Source: Culex pipiens pallens
Taxonomy: Eukaryota > Arthropoda > Insecta > Diptera > Culicidae
Assembly (NCBI RefSeq): GCF_016801865.2
Contig: NC_068938.1
Span: forward strand, 73,936,975 to 74,000,974
DNA: 64,000 bases
Reading direction: 5' to 3'
The notes below the pieces were generated by a model. It did no database searches, was not told the origin of the DNA, and was given only the letters and a program-made list of their open reading frames with translations. Position 1 is the first letter of the stretch, and every line of letters starts with the position of its first letter. Positions 10,354 to 21,445 of the stretch are shown here, piece after piece. Made by a program: the position numbers and the translations under genes.

Positions 10354-12786
10354 TCAACGCTTCCTTCGCTCCGACTCGCTGCGGGACTCTTTGTGTCTTC
10401 GCTGAGAGCTTCGTTCTTTGCTTTTCGAGCGACTTCTCTTCTTCTTTTTCTTCTTATGCTCACTCGAGCGATCTTCCCGGTGTCTCCTGCTGCTTCGATC
10501 ACTTCCCGAACGTGATTCACGGCGGCTCCTCCTATCATCACCATCTTTGCGCGATCGCTCTTTGGACCTACTGTGACTTCGTCCGGATCGGCAGCTTCGA
10601 CTAGAATCGCTACGTTCCTTGGACAACCGGGACTGACCACGACCGTTGCGGCTCGGCGCTTCCACTTCGGGGGTCTCCGACCAGCGCCAGTTGGTGCGTT
10701 GCTTGGCAGGTATTTCGATGTCGTCCCAGCTTCTGCGAAGAAATTTTCGGAGTTATAATTTAAGTTTGAGTTGAAGGTGGTAACACTACCTTTCCTGAGG
10801 TTGCGATCGCTGCGACATCCTCTGCGATTCCCGCACGGAGTGAAGTTCTTTGGAGTGACAGTACCGATACTTGCTGACCGGGTTCCTCATCAAGTGCAGA
10901 TAGTTACAGTTTTTGCCCTTCTGGCAGCGTGACTGCTCAAACAGACCTAGATAAATTGCAAACGTTTTGCGGTATTATTTGGGGCGATTTGCTGTTTATC
11001 CATACTCTGGTAACAATAATCGAACAAATTAGTCATGGGTTAAGGCAAATTCAACAAACAAGATGGGCTAGTAATCAAAATAAAAGCTGTGGGCACTCAA
11101 TTTTAAAGTTTTTTTAAAAGGATACTTTTGAGAAGATTTACCACAGACGGCAGCAGGCCACGAGATTGGCGACCGGAACTCAACGTGAAGCTGTCGGGAC
11201 GCGTAAAAGCGACCGTTCATCCTTTGCTGAGCTTTGGCGGCACTTCTAGAATCAAAACCTAAGTGAGCAACGCAAAATTTTTGGGAAATCATCAAAATTC
11301 ACCTCACGCTATCGTACTGGATGAATACGTTCCCGCGCAGGTGGACGGCATGATTCCGACACACGAAAATGTACCGAATCAGTCCGAACGACTCGAATTC
11401 CGCGATGATGTCGTGGAAGAACTCGTTGTAACATCGGTAAAGCTCATCCTCGTCGAACTCTATGCCCGAATCGGTGCCATACTCCGGATTATTTCGGTCG
11501 TCCAGCGCAGGGTGGGCAAAGAAGTTGGGAATCAGCAGAAGCTAGAAAAAAGTTAATTACTTGCCAGTCTGACCAAAATTTACGATTATTAAGCTACACA
11601 CCTGACTCAATCCCGGTGTCGGATGATTCGAGCTGCATCTTATCCCGTACCTACAAACTCCAATCTTCCCAAAGAATCCGCAAACATTCGCTCCGGTCCT
11701 CGTGTCCACCATCTGGCAAAGACCCTCCAAGTGGTCATCGATCCCGGCCAAGTATTCCGCCAACAACCGTTCCCGTTCCAGCTGCCTGCGTCGAAGTTCC
11801 TCCAGCAGCCGCTGCTTCTCCTCTTTGGCCTCCCTCGCCTTCCGCTCCAGCTCCTCAAACTCCTTCCGTATCCGCTCTCGTTCCTCATCTTGCTTCCGCT
11901 GCTCCTCCTCGCGCTTCTTCCTCAACTTCTCAAACGCAACCCGAGCTTCTCGCTCCCGGTCCAGCCAGAGGGCGTGCTCGTACCGGCTGCGTTCCTCCTC
12001 CCGCGTGGCCGCCTCCCGTTCCAGTTGGTCCTTCTCCCGAAGGTACGCAACGTAGTTGGGATTGGCCAGCTTGGCCTGCTCGGCTTGTTGCGCCAAACGG
12101 TCACGCTCCTGAGCCACCTTCTGACGGTGTCGCTTTCGGCGGTTTTTCTTGAACAACTTGCGCCAGTCCTTGCGGCTTGGGTTGGGAAGTTTTGAACAAT
12201 AAATATTTATTTAAAAACAAAACGTCCATATGTAAACATTAAGCTCATCCTAAGAGACTTCAAACTAGTTGAGTAATTTTCGCCATGGCCCATGAAGAGT
12301 ATCGGGGCCGCATTTACAAAGCGGATCCAATGGCTATCTCGTAACATAATGTTAGCTAACCTTAGGTCGTCATCCCTAAGGTTACGTGATAAGGTCCAAG
12401 CTTGTGATGACACACTACCTTCCCTTTATTAAGCAATCGAATCAAGAAGGGAAAAGATCACCAGTTGTGTTGGTTAGAGCCGGGATTTGAACCCCGATCT
12501 ATTCGTTACCACAAGGCTACGTGGCTCACGCCCTAATTATATTATATCAATCTTATAATAAATACTCATTTAATAATTTATTACATATTCAATTTTGCAA
12601 CCCATAATCTCTAAACTCACTAATCTGACGAAGAACTTCATCTTTGGGCTCTATACAAGGTAGCAGTACAAAGTTTCATGAAGCGAAACGAAACTCCAGA
12701 AGGTGACACACCCTTTCCCATCTCAGAACGTGCTCTTCACTAACTCGCTATTATCTTTACCTCATTTTAACACTCTTTTCTGTCAT
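10354..12786 (-). CDS. ZRSR2: ZRSR2/Urp-type U2AF35-related splicing factor, six exons, complete
   Basis: Exons on the minus strand are 12786-12761, 12175-11602, 11541-11303, 11245-11142, 10946-10790 and 10732-10354. All junctions are GT..AG, the frame stays open, and the joined length is 1479 nt (492 residues plus TGA). In order the protein has a charged N-terminal coil (about 20-150), a CX8CX5CX3H zinc finger (174-193), a U2AF-homology RRM (about 200-313, with LRGNVFIQY and GRFYASRQL), a second CX7CX5CX3H finger (314-332) and an Arg/Ser-rich tail (about 367-492). This is the ZRSR2 order; U2AF35 itself lacks the long N-terminal extension. In the family the protein recognises the 3' splice site, chiefly of U12-type introns, in the nucleus. 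The ATG lies in a 26-nt first coding exon with context ACAAATGACA, and its phase fits exon 2. That first exon is the least certain part. Intron 1 holds a SINE. Confidence 0.93.
12283..12527 (-). mobile_element. tRNA-derived SINE in intron 1 of the ZRSR2-type gene
   Basis: On the minus strand the head starts GAGCCACGTAGCC at 12527 and includes a B box (GGGTTCAAATCCCGGC, about 12479-12494). The body matches the SINE at 14180-14489, including AAAGAGTATCGGGGCC-type sequence near the tail. The tail end is approximate. Confidence 0.8.
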
Positions 12787-13321
12787 TTGTAACACTAGTT
12801 CCACGAAAATCAATCAAAAATATCGCAAAAACAAGCCAAATTTTAGTTGAAAACCCGGCAGCTGATGTTCACGATGTCAACACGATTGAAAACATAAACA
12901 AAGTTGACGTTCAACATTTCAACGGAGATGGATTCAAGTGACGTGACATAATTAATGCGATGCAACATTCGTCGCGTCGTGCGATGCATCACTTTGAATT
13001 GAGTAGTCTTGGAATGTCATCAAAAGTGGGTAGTTATTAAAATTTCAACAGGAGCAGTTGAAGAATATGAAACATGTGACTTTATTGAACTTGAAAGGTT
13101 TTTATTTATTATTTAATTTACAAACAAAAGAAATGTCTACTTACATCGGTAAAACTTCAGTTTTTACCAAACGCGTTTAAAAAAATTGTAGGTCAAATTT
13201 TAAATAGAACATGAGAGGTGTACTACACATAATGAAATATTTTCAACAATAATAAGCAGAGTTTAAAAATAACACTGACAATAATTAAAAGTAATGAACC
13301 AACTGTAATTTCTTTATAGAA
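12787..13321. other. Short interval between the ZRSR2-type and Gr genes
   Basis: The 5' flank and presumed promoter of the minus-strand ZRSR2-type gene lie just right of 12786, and the 3' flank of the Gr gene lies left of 13322. I see no clear TATA box and no further exon. Confidence 0.4.
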
Positions 13322-16300
13322 TTAAGCATTATTTGTGCTATTTTTCAGCATTGATCTCACGGTGGAGTTTGGAACCATTTGTGTGCACATTTCATTCTGA
13401 TTCAACGTGAACTGTACTAAGATGACGAGATACGTAGTTGCAGCACCAACAAGCTGAAATGTTAAAGTTTTAAATGAAATAATTAAAATAAATTTTCCCC
13501 AAATATACCGTAAACAGCAACGTAAAATCGAGCTTGAAAAATCCATGAGCAGTAAATGACACCTTTCGGTGGGTTAGCTGCAGCGAAAGCTGGGCAAGCT
13601 GGGAATAGAAGTTGATTAATTACTGATAATTCTAGGTAGATGTAGGGTAATTAACTACCTGCTTTGTTAGGTCCTCGTCGTACTTGTTAACATTCATCAG
13701 TTTGTGCACGTTAACGGCTATTTTCTCGTTCTGGAAATAAATATTTTTTTGTTGATTAAAGAAGCTAGAAAACGTTTTTGCTCGCACTTGCAGTAAATAA
13801 AATAAGATTTTTTTTTGTGATATAGGAAAATAAATCGTTAGATTAAATAAAATACAAAATCAAATGTAGTCTCAAGGTTTTCTTTTTTGCATTTCAGACC
13901 TTATGACCAAAAAAATGAATAAATTTAAAATTTAAGCCTCAGCCCAGCTTCTATCGAAAATGGCAAAGATCAATTAATTTATAAAAAAAAACAAATTCAA
14001 AATTTGCAAAAAGTTTGAAAGTGCCAACGTTATACAATGTATTTTCAATCGTTTGAAATCAATTGTACAAGAAATTGCAATGAAAAGTTTAATGTTCGGC
14101 AATCATTATTTATTGATACAAACACCTAGTCGCCTATAAAAAAAACTTTTGCTAGAAAGAGATAGGAAATCTGATGCAAGTAAGTAAATCTTTCCCAGTT
14201 CCTGAGGGGAACACCCATAAAGAGTATCGGGGCCGGCATTTACAAAGCGGATTCAGTGGCAGTTTCATTCTCAACTGTTAACATGTTAAGGTTAATGTTA
14301 ACATTCCATAGGTCGCCTCCCTAAGGTGTTGTGATAAGGTCCAGTTTGTGACGATACAATACCTTCACTTTACTAAGCAATCGATTCCAGAAGAGAAAAG
14401 ATCACCAGTTGTGTTCGTCCGAGCCGGGATTTGAACCCCGATCTACCGCTTAAGAGGCGGAAGCGTTACCACTGGGCTACGTGGCTCGGTCTGATGCAAA
14501 CATACCTTAAATGTGTTGGTAAATTTCTGACTAGAAAGCCTTATGGCCTTAATTATTGGCTGATGCACGAAGTGAAATGTCTAACCATACAAAATTGCTG
14601 TCAGGAAAGTGCCGGCAGCAATTTGTATTGATATGACGTTTGCTGAGTGTGCCAAAAAGTTTGGTTATATTCTGCTTGCAAAAGACAATAGTCGTACATT
14701 TTCAAACTAAAATAAAAATTTGATAAGCTAGAATTATATATAAAAAAAAACTATTTTTTAACAGAAAAAATAATAACAAAGTGTCAAACAGTTTATCATG
14801 ATAACAATTACCATTTCGTCGCTTGTAAGATATCTTGTAACACGTCTGCTGTAAAAAGATAGGACTTGTCACAAGATAGCACACAAGCGATGATGTATAT
14901 TAGGATGTATTAAAAAACTAACTTAATCCACCTATGTGGTTGATGCCTTCCTCACTTTTTACCAAAAATGGGTATATGAGTGGTTTCATCATTTTTTTAG
15001 GTCCAGAAAAAAAGAACACAGTGTATAACTTATGTGGTCATAACTTGAGACAGGGTTGCCAGATCTTCAATTTTTTGGACTCTTTGGAAAGGCCATTCAA
15101 TTACCTAACCAACGATGGGTCGTATGATGGATCCGGACATAGTTTACATACGTTTAAGTGAGATCCGGCTTAAAAAAAGTACATAAATATCACTTAAGTG
15201 GTCATAACTCGAGACAGGGTTGCCAGATCTTCAATGTCTTGGACTCATTGGAAAGGCCTTTCAATTACCTAATCAACGATGTGTCGGATGATGGATCCGG
15301 ACATCGTTTACATGCATATAATTGAGATCCGGGTATTTGTGAAAACACATTTTTATGCATAACTTTTGAACTACTAATCGAAACTTCAAACAATTCAATA
15401 GCGATGTATGGAACCCTAAACCAAGTCGAATGCAACTGGTTCGATCAAAATCGGTTCAGTGCTGAGAAAACTCAGTGAGAATTTTGGTCACATACATACA
15501 TACACACACACACATACACACACACATACGCACACACATACACACACACATACACACACACAGACATTTGTTCAGTTTTCGATTCTGAGTAGATATGTAT
15601 ACATGAAGGTGGGTCTAGGAGCTTTTAATAGAAAGTTCATTTTTAGAGCAAGATTATAGCTTTACCTCAGTGAGGAAGGCAAAACAGTTCTTTTTGTTTG
15701 TTAATGTTTTAATCATGATCAGATATGTTTTATAAACCCGTTTTTAACTAATTTTGGTTATTCCATTAATTTCCCTAATAGACAGTTTGATTATTCCATC
15801 AAACTGTTTCAAATTACAAAATTGTTCTCAAAATTATTTTTAATAATAGTTTAGATAATCCTGAATCCTCGCCAATGTCGTTTTTGATGTCTTGTGTCGT
15901 TTAGTTCAAACATGCATAAAAAATGTTCAAAGATGATCTGGGAATATGTTACCCAATATGGCGGCTATATTGAAACATTTAGAATATGGGTAAATCAACT
16001 TGAGGCGGAACAGCATTTGAAACTACCATAATGCTCAAATTTGGCAGGGCTATTTATACTATCAAAAAAAAGCAAGAATGCGGAATTTCATCCAAAGTGG
16101 ACCACCCCCTTAATTTTGGTACCACCCCAAAAAATCGACTTTTTGACGATTTTTAAGCGGTGATAGCTCAGGAACCACAAATTTTAGAAGGTCTTAAGCT
16201 CAATTTTGAAGGAAATTAGATGTAGAATCCATTTCCGTGATCAAAATTTACATGGGTAATTCTCCGCCAACTCACACAGCAGTTGCCCCGACCCCTCTTC

Positions 16301-19235
16301 GATTTGCGTGAAACTTTGTCTTTATTGGTAACTTTTGTCCTTGATCACGAATCCGAGGTCCGTTTTTTGATATCTCGTGACGGAGGGGCGGTACGACCCC
16401 TTCCATTTTTGAACATGCGAAAAAAGAGGTGTTATTCAATAATTTGCAGCCTGAAACGGTGATGAGATAGAACTTTGGTGTCAAAGGGACTTTTATGTAA
16501 AATTAGACGCCCGATTTGATGGCGTACTCAGAATTCCGAAAAAAACTTATTTTTCATCGAAAAAAACACTAAAAAAGTTTAAAAAATTCTCCCATTTTCC
16601 GTTACTCGACAGTAAAAATTTTTGGAACATGCCATTTTATGGGAAATTTAATGTACTTTTCGAATCTACATTGACCCAGAAGGGTCATTTTTTCATTTAG
16701 AACAAAATCTTGCATTTTAAAGTTTCGTGTTTTTTCTAACTTTGCAGGGTTATTTTTTAGAGTGTAACAATGTTGTACAAAGTTGTAGAACAGACAATTA
16801 CAAAATTTTTGATATATAGACATAAGGGGTTTGCTCATAAACATCACGAGTTATCGCGAGTTTTACAAAAAAAAAGTTTTGAAAAAGTGACTTTTTGCGT
16901 TTTTCTTTGTTTCGTCGTCCGTTTCTGTCGCGGGTGACCATGAACGGCCATGATCGATGACGACCAACTTTTTCAAAACTTTTGTTCGTAAAATCGCGAT
17001 AACTCGTGATGTTTATAAGCAAACCCTCTATGTCTATATATCAAAATTTTTGGAATTGTCTGCTCTACAACTTTGTAGAACATTATTATACTCTAAAAAA
17101 TAGCCCTGCAAAGTTAGAAAAAACACGAAATTTTAAAATGAAAATTTTTGTTGTAAATGAAAAAATGACCCTTCTGGGTCAATGTAGATTCGAAAAGAAC
17201 ATTAAATTTCCCATAAAATGACATGTTCCAAAAAATTTTACAGTCAAATAACGGAAAATGGGAGAATTAAAAAAAATAGTGTTTTTTTCGATGAAAAATA
17301 CGTTTTTTCGGAATTTTGAGTACGCCATCAAATCTGGCGTCTAATTTTACATAAAAGTCATCACCGTTTCAGGCTGCAAATTATTGAAAAACACCTCTTT
17401 TTTCGCATGTTCAAAAATGGAAGGGGTCGTACCGCCCCTCCGTCACGAGATATCAAAAAACGGACCTCGGATTCGTGATCAAGGACAAAAGTTACCAATA
17501 AAGACAAAGTTTCACGCAAATCGAAGAGGGGTCGGGGCAACTTTTCCCGATTTCGTGTGAGTTGGTAGAGAATTACCCACATAAGAATCACTTATCGGCA
17601 GAAATGAATATGTTTCGTTCCAGAGATATCGAATTTTAATGTTTTGAGTATTTGAGATTACCTACATCAGTTTCATTCGCTGCATCTGCTGATGGAATGA
17701 CCCATATTTATTTGTTAATGGAACAACCACAAATCGGACTCTGATGTAAAAAAACAGAACTTTTTTTTGTATTTCGATCATCTGAAGTTTCGGATAATCA
17801 AATTTTGGATAATCGAAACATCAAATAAACGAGTCTTATGATAATCGAAATAGTTTTTGTTGCTTTTGTAAGCTTCAGGGAAATTCAGTTCAATGCACTG
17901 TACCAGGTTCCTTTTCCTAGTAAGCTAACACAAACTTTACAGTTGAAAAAAAATAAAAAATAAAAAAATAAATGGTGCACCAACTCATAAAACGCGATTT
18001 CAATTAACCTTCTCACACCCAAGGTTACTCATGAGCAAAATTAACTATCTCGTCGATAAGGCGATTTTTCAAAATAATCCAACCTTCCCTGCTTCATGTA
18101 AAATGTAATCTGTCAGCTACTAAAATTTCATCAAGTTTTGTCAATTCAGTGTTAATTTCAAATCCGATGATAATATTACCTCTTTAACCGCCTTATTGCT
18201 GACAAACACGATCTTCACAACCCCAATCATGTGCACCGCTCCCTGGTACAGGAAAAACATCACAAATTGCAGCTTGCTAAACGGCGTATTGTTGTGCCCG
18301 TCGGTAAAGATGGTCTCCAGGATGTAGTACGAATCAAACACAGCAATCAAAAACGAGATCGTTACAATGGCCAACATTTGCACTTTAAAATATTCCTCCA
18401 CGCAGTTACAGGCATCGCACAGCTCGTCCTGAATGTTGGCCACCCGGTTTATTACGTCGGGCATGTACCGATTGGTGTTGGAAAATACGGACGAAATTCC
18501 GAGGGGTTGACGGATTCGCACTACTTTGACCGATTCTTGCTTCTCGTTGTACGCGGCCAGTTGCTTGTCGTTGCTAATGTCACGAAGGGATTTGAGGACC
18601 TTGTTCAGCAAGTGGAACCGGTGGCGGGTTTGGTTGACCAGACAGACAAACAGGACGATGACCATCGACATCATGAGGAACGGTAGGAAGAAGGACATCC
18701 AAGCCGTGATACAGGGGTAGACGTTTGAACTGGCTAGGACTAGGACGCACACGGTGCAGTACGAGATTTGAATTAGAATTGACATCACTATTAGTAGATA
18801 GTTGTAGTACAGGGTGCTCTGGTAGTTTGTCTCAACGCCAATTTCCTTGAAATGTTGATCAGTTTTAGCCAGCGAGTGAAATGCGTCAATCAGCTTATCA
18901 CGTTGGAAAATGCTGTACGCGAAGGTCATCACCAGCGCCACTATGCCGATCCAGATTTGCAGAATGTCTCCAAGAGAGCTGATTTCCGTGTTGAAGAAGT
19001 ATCCTGTGACACTTTCCTGCTTGAGCAGTGCAATTACGTAGCACGTACAGAACAGAATACTGTGCAGACACGAGTTGAGATAACCAAAGGTCGTGCACTT
19101 CAACACCGAGTCCGTCCCGTTCGTAAACACCGTAAACGGAGTCATCCCAGTGATGAACGTGGTCCGCAGAACTGGCCGCTGGGCCGCGTAGAAGTTGGTC
19201 GGATTTAGCAATTTGCGAAGCCACTTGAACCCCAT
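13322..19235 (-). CDS. Gr28: Gr28-like gustatory receptor, four exons, complete
   Basis: Minus-strand exons are 19235-18180, 13730-13659, 13598-13509 and 13453-13322. All introns are GT..AG and phase 0, and the joined frame is 1350 nt (449 residues plus stop). The protein has several hydrophobic membrane segments. A segment near the end of exon 1 (YFKVQMLAIVTISFLIAVFD, then SYYILET) closely resembles what I recall of Drosophila Gr28. The family signature TYhhhhhQF is present as TYLVILVQF (413-421) in the last exon. Three small 3' exons with phase-0 introns are typical of insect Gr genes. Family members are seven-helix ligand-gated cation channels of sensory neurons, with the N terminus inside; Gr28 proteins are linked to taste, light and temperature sensing. 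I start at the ATG at 19235 because no in-frame ATG lies upstream before the stop. Intron 1 is 4449 bp and full of repeats. The ligand cannot be read from the sequence. Confidence 0.92.
14128..14550. mobile_element. Foldback element fragment split by a SINE
   Basis: The flanks 14128-14179 (AACTTTTGCTAGAAAGAGAT) and 14490-14550 (GATGCAAACATACCTT) resemble the central part of the foldback element at 4981-5438. They are interrupted by the SINE at 14180-14489. Confidence 0.7.
14180..14489 (-). mobile_element. tRNA-derived SINE with 10-bp target duplication
   Basis: The minus-strand head reads GAGCCACGTAGCCCAGTGG (A-box region) and carries a B box GGTTCAAATCCCGGC. The duplication TCTGATGCAA flanks it at 14170-14179 and 14490-14499. 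A tRNA head plus target duplication shows insertion by retrotransposition. Same family as 12283-12527. Confidence 0.9.
14930..15685. mobile_element. Inverted-repeat element with GCCTTCCTCAC ends
   Basis: GCCTTCCTCAC at 14945-14955 faces its exact complement at 15670-15680. Inside are two direct units of about 160 bp, each beginning with TGGTCATAACT and containing GACAGGGTTGCCAGATCTTC, then a CA/CATA microsatellite (about 15493-15563). Related pieces are at 25480-25650 and 49630-50250. It lies within intron 1 of the Gr gene. Confidence 0.8.
15493..15563. repeat. CA-rich microsatellite
   Basis: An interrupted (CA)n run with CATA and CGCA variants inside the GCCTTCCTCAC element. Confidence 0.9.
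16254..17578. mobile_element. 1.3-kb foldback element with ACAT target duplication
   Basis: The ends are GGGTAATTCTC and its complement GAGAATTACCC, flanked by ACAT at 16250-16253 and 17579-17582. Arms of roughly 600 bp pair almost fully around a centre near 16.92 kb. Matching landmarks include TTGATCACGAATCCGAGGTC on the left and its complement on the right. It has no transposase frame. It lies in intron 1 of the Gr gene. Confidence 0.9.
17583..18179. other. Remaining intron 1 sequence of the Gr gene
   Basis: AT-rich and non-coding up to the splice donor at 18179-18178 on the minus strand. No further repeat structure stands out. Confidence 0.5.
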
Positions 19236-20140
19236 GATTGAACTTGACAGCTCAACGGCTCGACAGGAACTAGTCCCGGCAGGCTTGCCGTTAAGTTTAT
19301 TATCCTCGCTCGTCACACTTTCTCGTCCTTATGTATTTTTAATGGCACTCGCGTACTGGTGATAGGTATCGGTGCCATTTGCCACGCCACAGGATTAAAT
19401 CGTTCCATTCATACGCGCCCGAGCGAACGCCACCAGCCCTTGTTGACGGGTTAGAACCCGATAAGGCATCGTCCCATCAAAAGGGAGCCTTGTTTGCGTA
19501 ACAAATGAGCTCTCGGGTGTCGTTTAGTGGTAAGGTAGTAAAAAGGAGCTTCTACGTCAATTCTGAATTCCAGCGAAAACGGTTGATACCGATCAAAGAG
19601 TTCAACGCAGTGTTCGTAGCTCGTCGAGGGTTAGCGCGCGGAAATCGGCTTGAACTTGGGCAGAGTGGCAACAGAGTATAACTGAAGGAGTAATTGTGTA
19701 AACGGTATAATCAAAGGCGAATTGACGCCACGGTAAAAGGTGGAGATGAGCATGGATCCTTGTGTGGTGTGTATAAGTAATAACTGTTATGTTGAGCCAG
19801 GTGTGTACTGTGCAGTGGGTGGTAATTGGAGAATATTACATGACAGGGTTGGTGGCATGTTTGTTTGGCATTTTAAATTGCAATACAGTTGATTGCTAGT
19901 ATCATGAGTGCACTGAATGACATGGAGTTCTTTTAGAGCGTGCTGCACTTGCCCATCAAAATCATGAATGAATAATTATGATTGTAAGGAAAATGTTTGC
20001 TCTACATAAAAAAAATATTTTTAGGTTTTTGTTCTGATAAATTTCATGTGCCAACTATGAGAAATAACATTGAGCTATAAAAATTGTCAAAAATTATTGC
20101 ACAGTAGGATGACAACACAAAAAATGTGGTTCAAATTCTT
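19236..20140. other. 5' flank of the Gr gene
   Basis: More GC-balanced than the surrounding repeats and apparently single-copy. The Gr promoter should lie here. I see no canonical TATA box at a sensible distance. Confidence 0.4.
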
Positions 20141-20144
20141 TGGT

Positions 20145-20340
20145 AAATGGCCTCGTGGCGCGGTGGTTAGCGGCTTCGGCTGCCGATTCCTAAGATGCGA
20201 TGAGGCGCGGGTTCGATTCCCACCTTATCCTCCTGGCCTTCTATCGGAAGGGGAAGTCGTAGAAATGGATTGCGTTTTTTGCCAAATTTTGAGCAAAATC
20301 GGTAAAGGTTTAAGGATCGCTGTCGATCGCAAATAAATTT
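20145..20340 (+). mobile_element. tRNA-derived SINE, plus strand
   Basis: An A-box-like segment (GGCGCGGTGGTTAGCGG) is followed by a B box (GGGTTCGATTCCC, about 20209-20221) and a non-tRNA body ending near an ATAAATTTT tail. It is a different family from the two SINEs in the ZRSR2-type and Gr genes. Confidence 0.8.
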
Positions 20341-20944
20341 TCATGATCAACTCAGATCGCTTTGTGCTCTTCGTCAAAAAGGCAAAACGTTAAATTTCTC
20401 ATTAAATCTTAAATTTGATGAAATTTCGACTCATTTAACACCACCTTCCGGGAAAAAAAATATCGCTTTTCGCCATATTTTTTTTTCAAAAATTCTGATG
20501 CAAACTTCAAGGCTCAAGAGGGACTCCTAAACTTTATCAGATTTGGTGCAAAATTGGAAGAGACCATCCATAAACCTCGTGGACAATTTTTTAAAATCTT
20601 CCATATTTTCAAATAAAACCCCCTCAAAATTTCAGTTTTTTTAATTTCGATCGGGATTTTTTTCATACATTTCGAAAGTTGTAACACATTTTTCTTTAAA
20701 CTCTAAAAATTTTCACAAAACTACGTATTTTCGAAAAAATGCTAAAAATTTTAGTTTTTCACAATATGTGTAATACATACATAATAATACATACATTGTG
20801 TATCAAATGATCAAGATATTTTAATGAATTTCTAAAGCTATAATATTTTTTGAAAATACTTGAAATGTTCACAAAATAACGTATTTTCATTAAAAATACT
20901 CAAAATTTCAAAGTTTCAATATTTATTGCATTCGAAATGTTTGA

Positions 20945-20947
<3 letters not shown>
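20341..20947. other. AT-rich repeat-like DNA, no gene
   Basis: Contains a degenerate half of the GGGACCATCC inverted repeat (CCATCCATAAACC near 20567) and many A/T runs. Confidence 0.4.
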
Positions 20948-20998
<51 letters not shown>

Positions 20999-21217
20999 CG
21001 AATTTCACACTTCCTAGCAAGCAGCTGGAAACATTCACCTACCTGGAAGAGGTTAGGCTCGGTGGTTGTTGCTGGTGGATTTTTTTTTTTCCAGCTCGCT
21101 TAACTGTACAAATCCTCAGTGAGCAATTTTGCTCTTTTAAGAGGATTTTTTCTTCTTTTTTTTATTTTTTTGCGATTCTTTTTTTTTTAATTTTTTTTTT
21201 TTAAGAGTTAGAGACTG

Positions 21218-21415
21218 GTGTTAGTGAATACAATTGATGGTGGTGGGTGGTGGGGTGTGGGTGGTAAGCATTTGGCGGTTTTCGGTGGGCGGTGGGTGGT
21301 GGGCGATTGGCGATGGGCGGTTGATGGCTGGCGGTGGGCGTTTGGCGGTTGGCGGTGGGCGGTTGGTGGTGGGCGGTTGGCGGTTGGCGGTCTCGGCGGG
21401 CGGTGGCGGCATCGG
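21218..21415. repeat. GGCGGTGGGCG-type minisatellite
   Basis: Irregular tandem units of GGCGGT, GGTGGGC and GGTTGGC, G-rich on the plus strand. It lies in the 3' region of the LINE and on its coding strand reads as a CCACCG-rich tract. The frames across it are repeat artefacts. Confidence 0.85.
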
Positions 21416-21445
21416 AAAACGAGAGTTAGAGCAGATAGGGTGGCA

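Noticed and set aside
11616..12195. Plus-strand frames of 117-190 codons over the ZRSR2-type exon
   Set aside because: Antisense shadows of a GC-rich, Arg/Glu-coded exon; the minus strand has the zinc finger, the RRM and the splice sites.
14402..14487. Functional tRNA gene
   Set aside because: It has tRNA-like A and B boxes, but the acceptor stem does not close and a SINE body with target duplication follows.
18141..19316. Gr exon read from a GTG at 19316 to a stop at 18143
   Set aside because: GTG is not a normal start in animals, and the donor at 18180 ends the exon before the stop. The ATG at 19235 and the spliced model fit the family better.
20860..21204. 114-codon plus frame with a poly-Phe run
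   Set aside because: Created by the poly-T tail of the minus-strand LINE.
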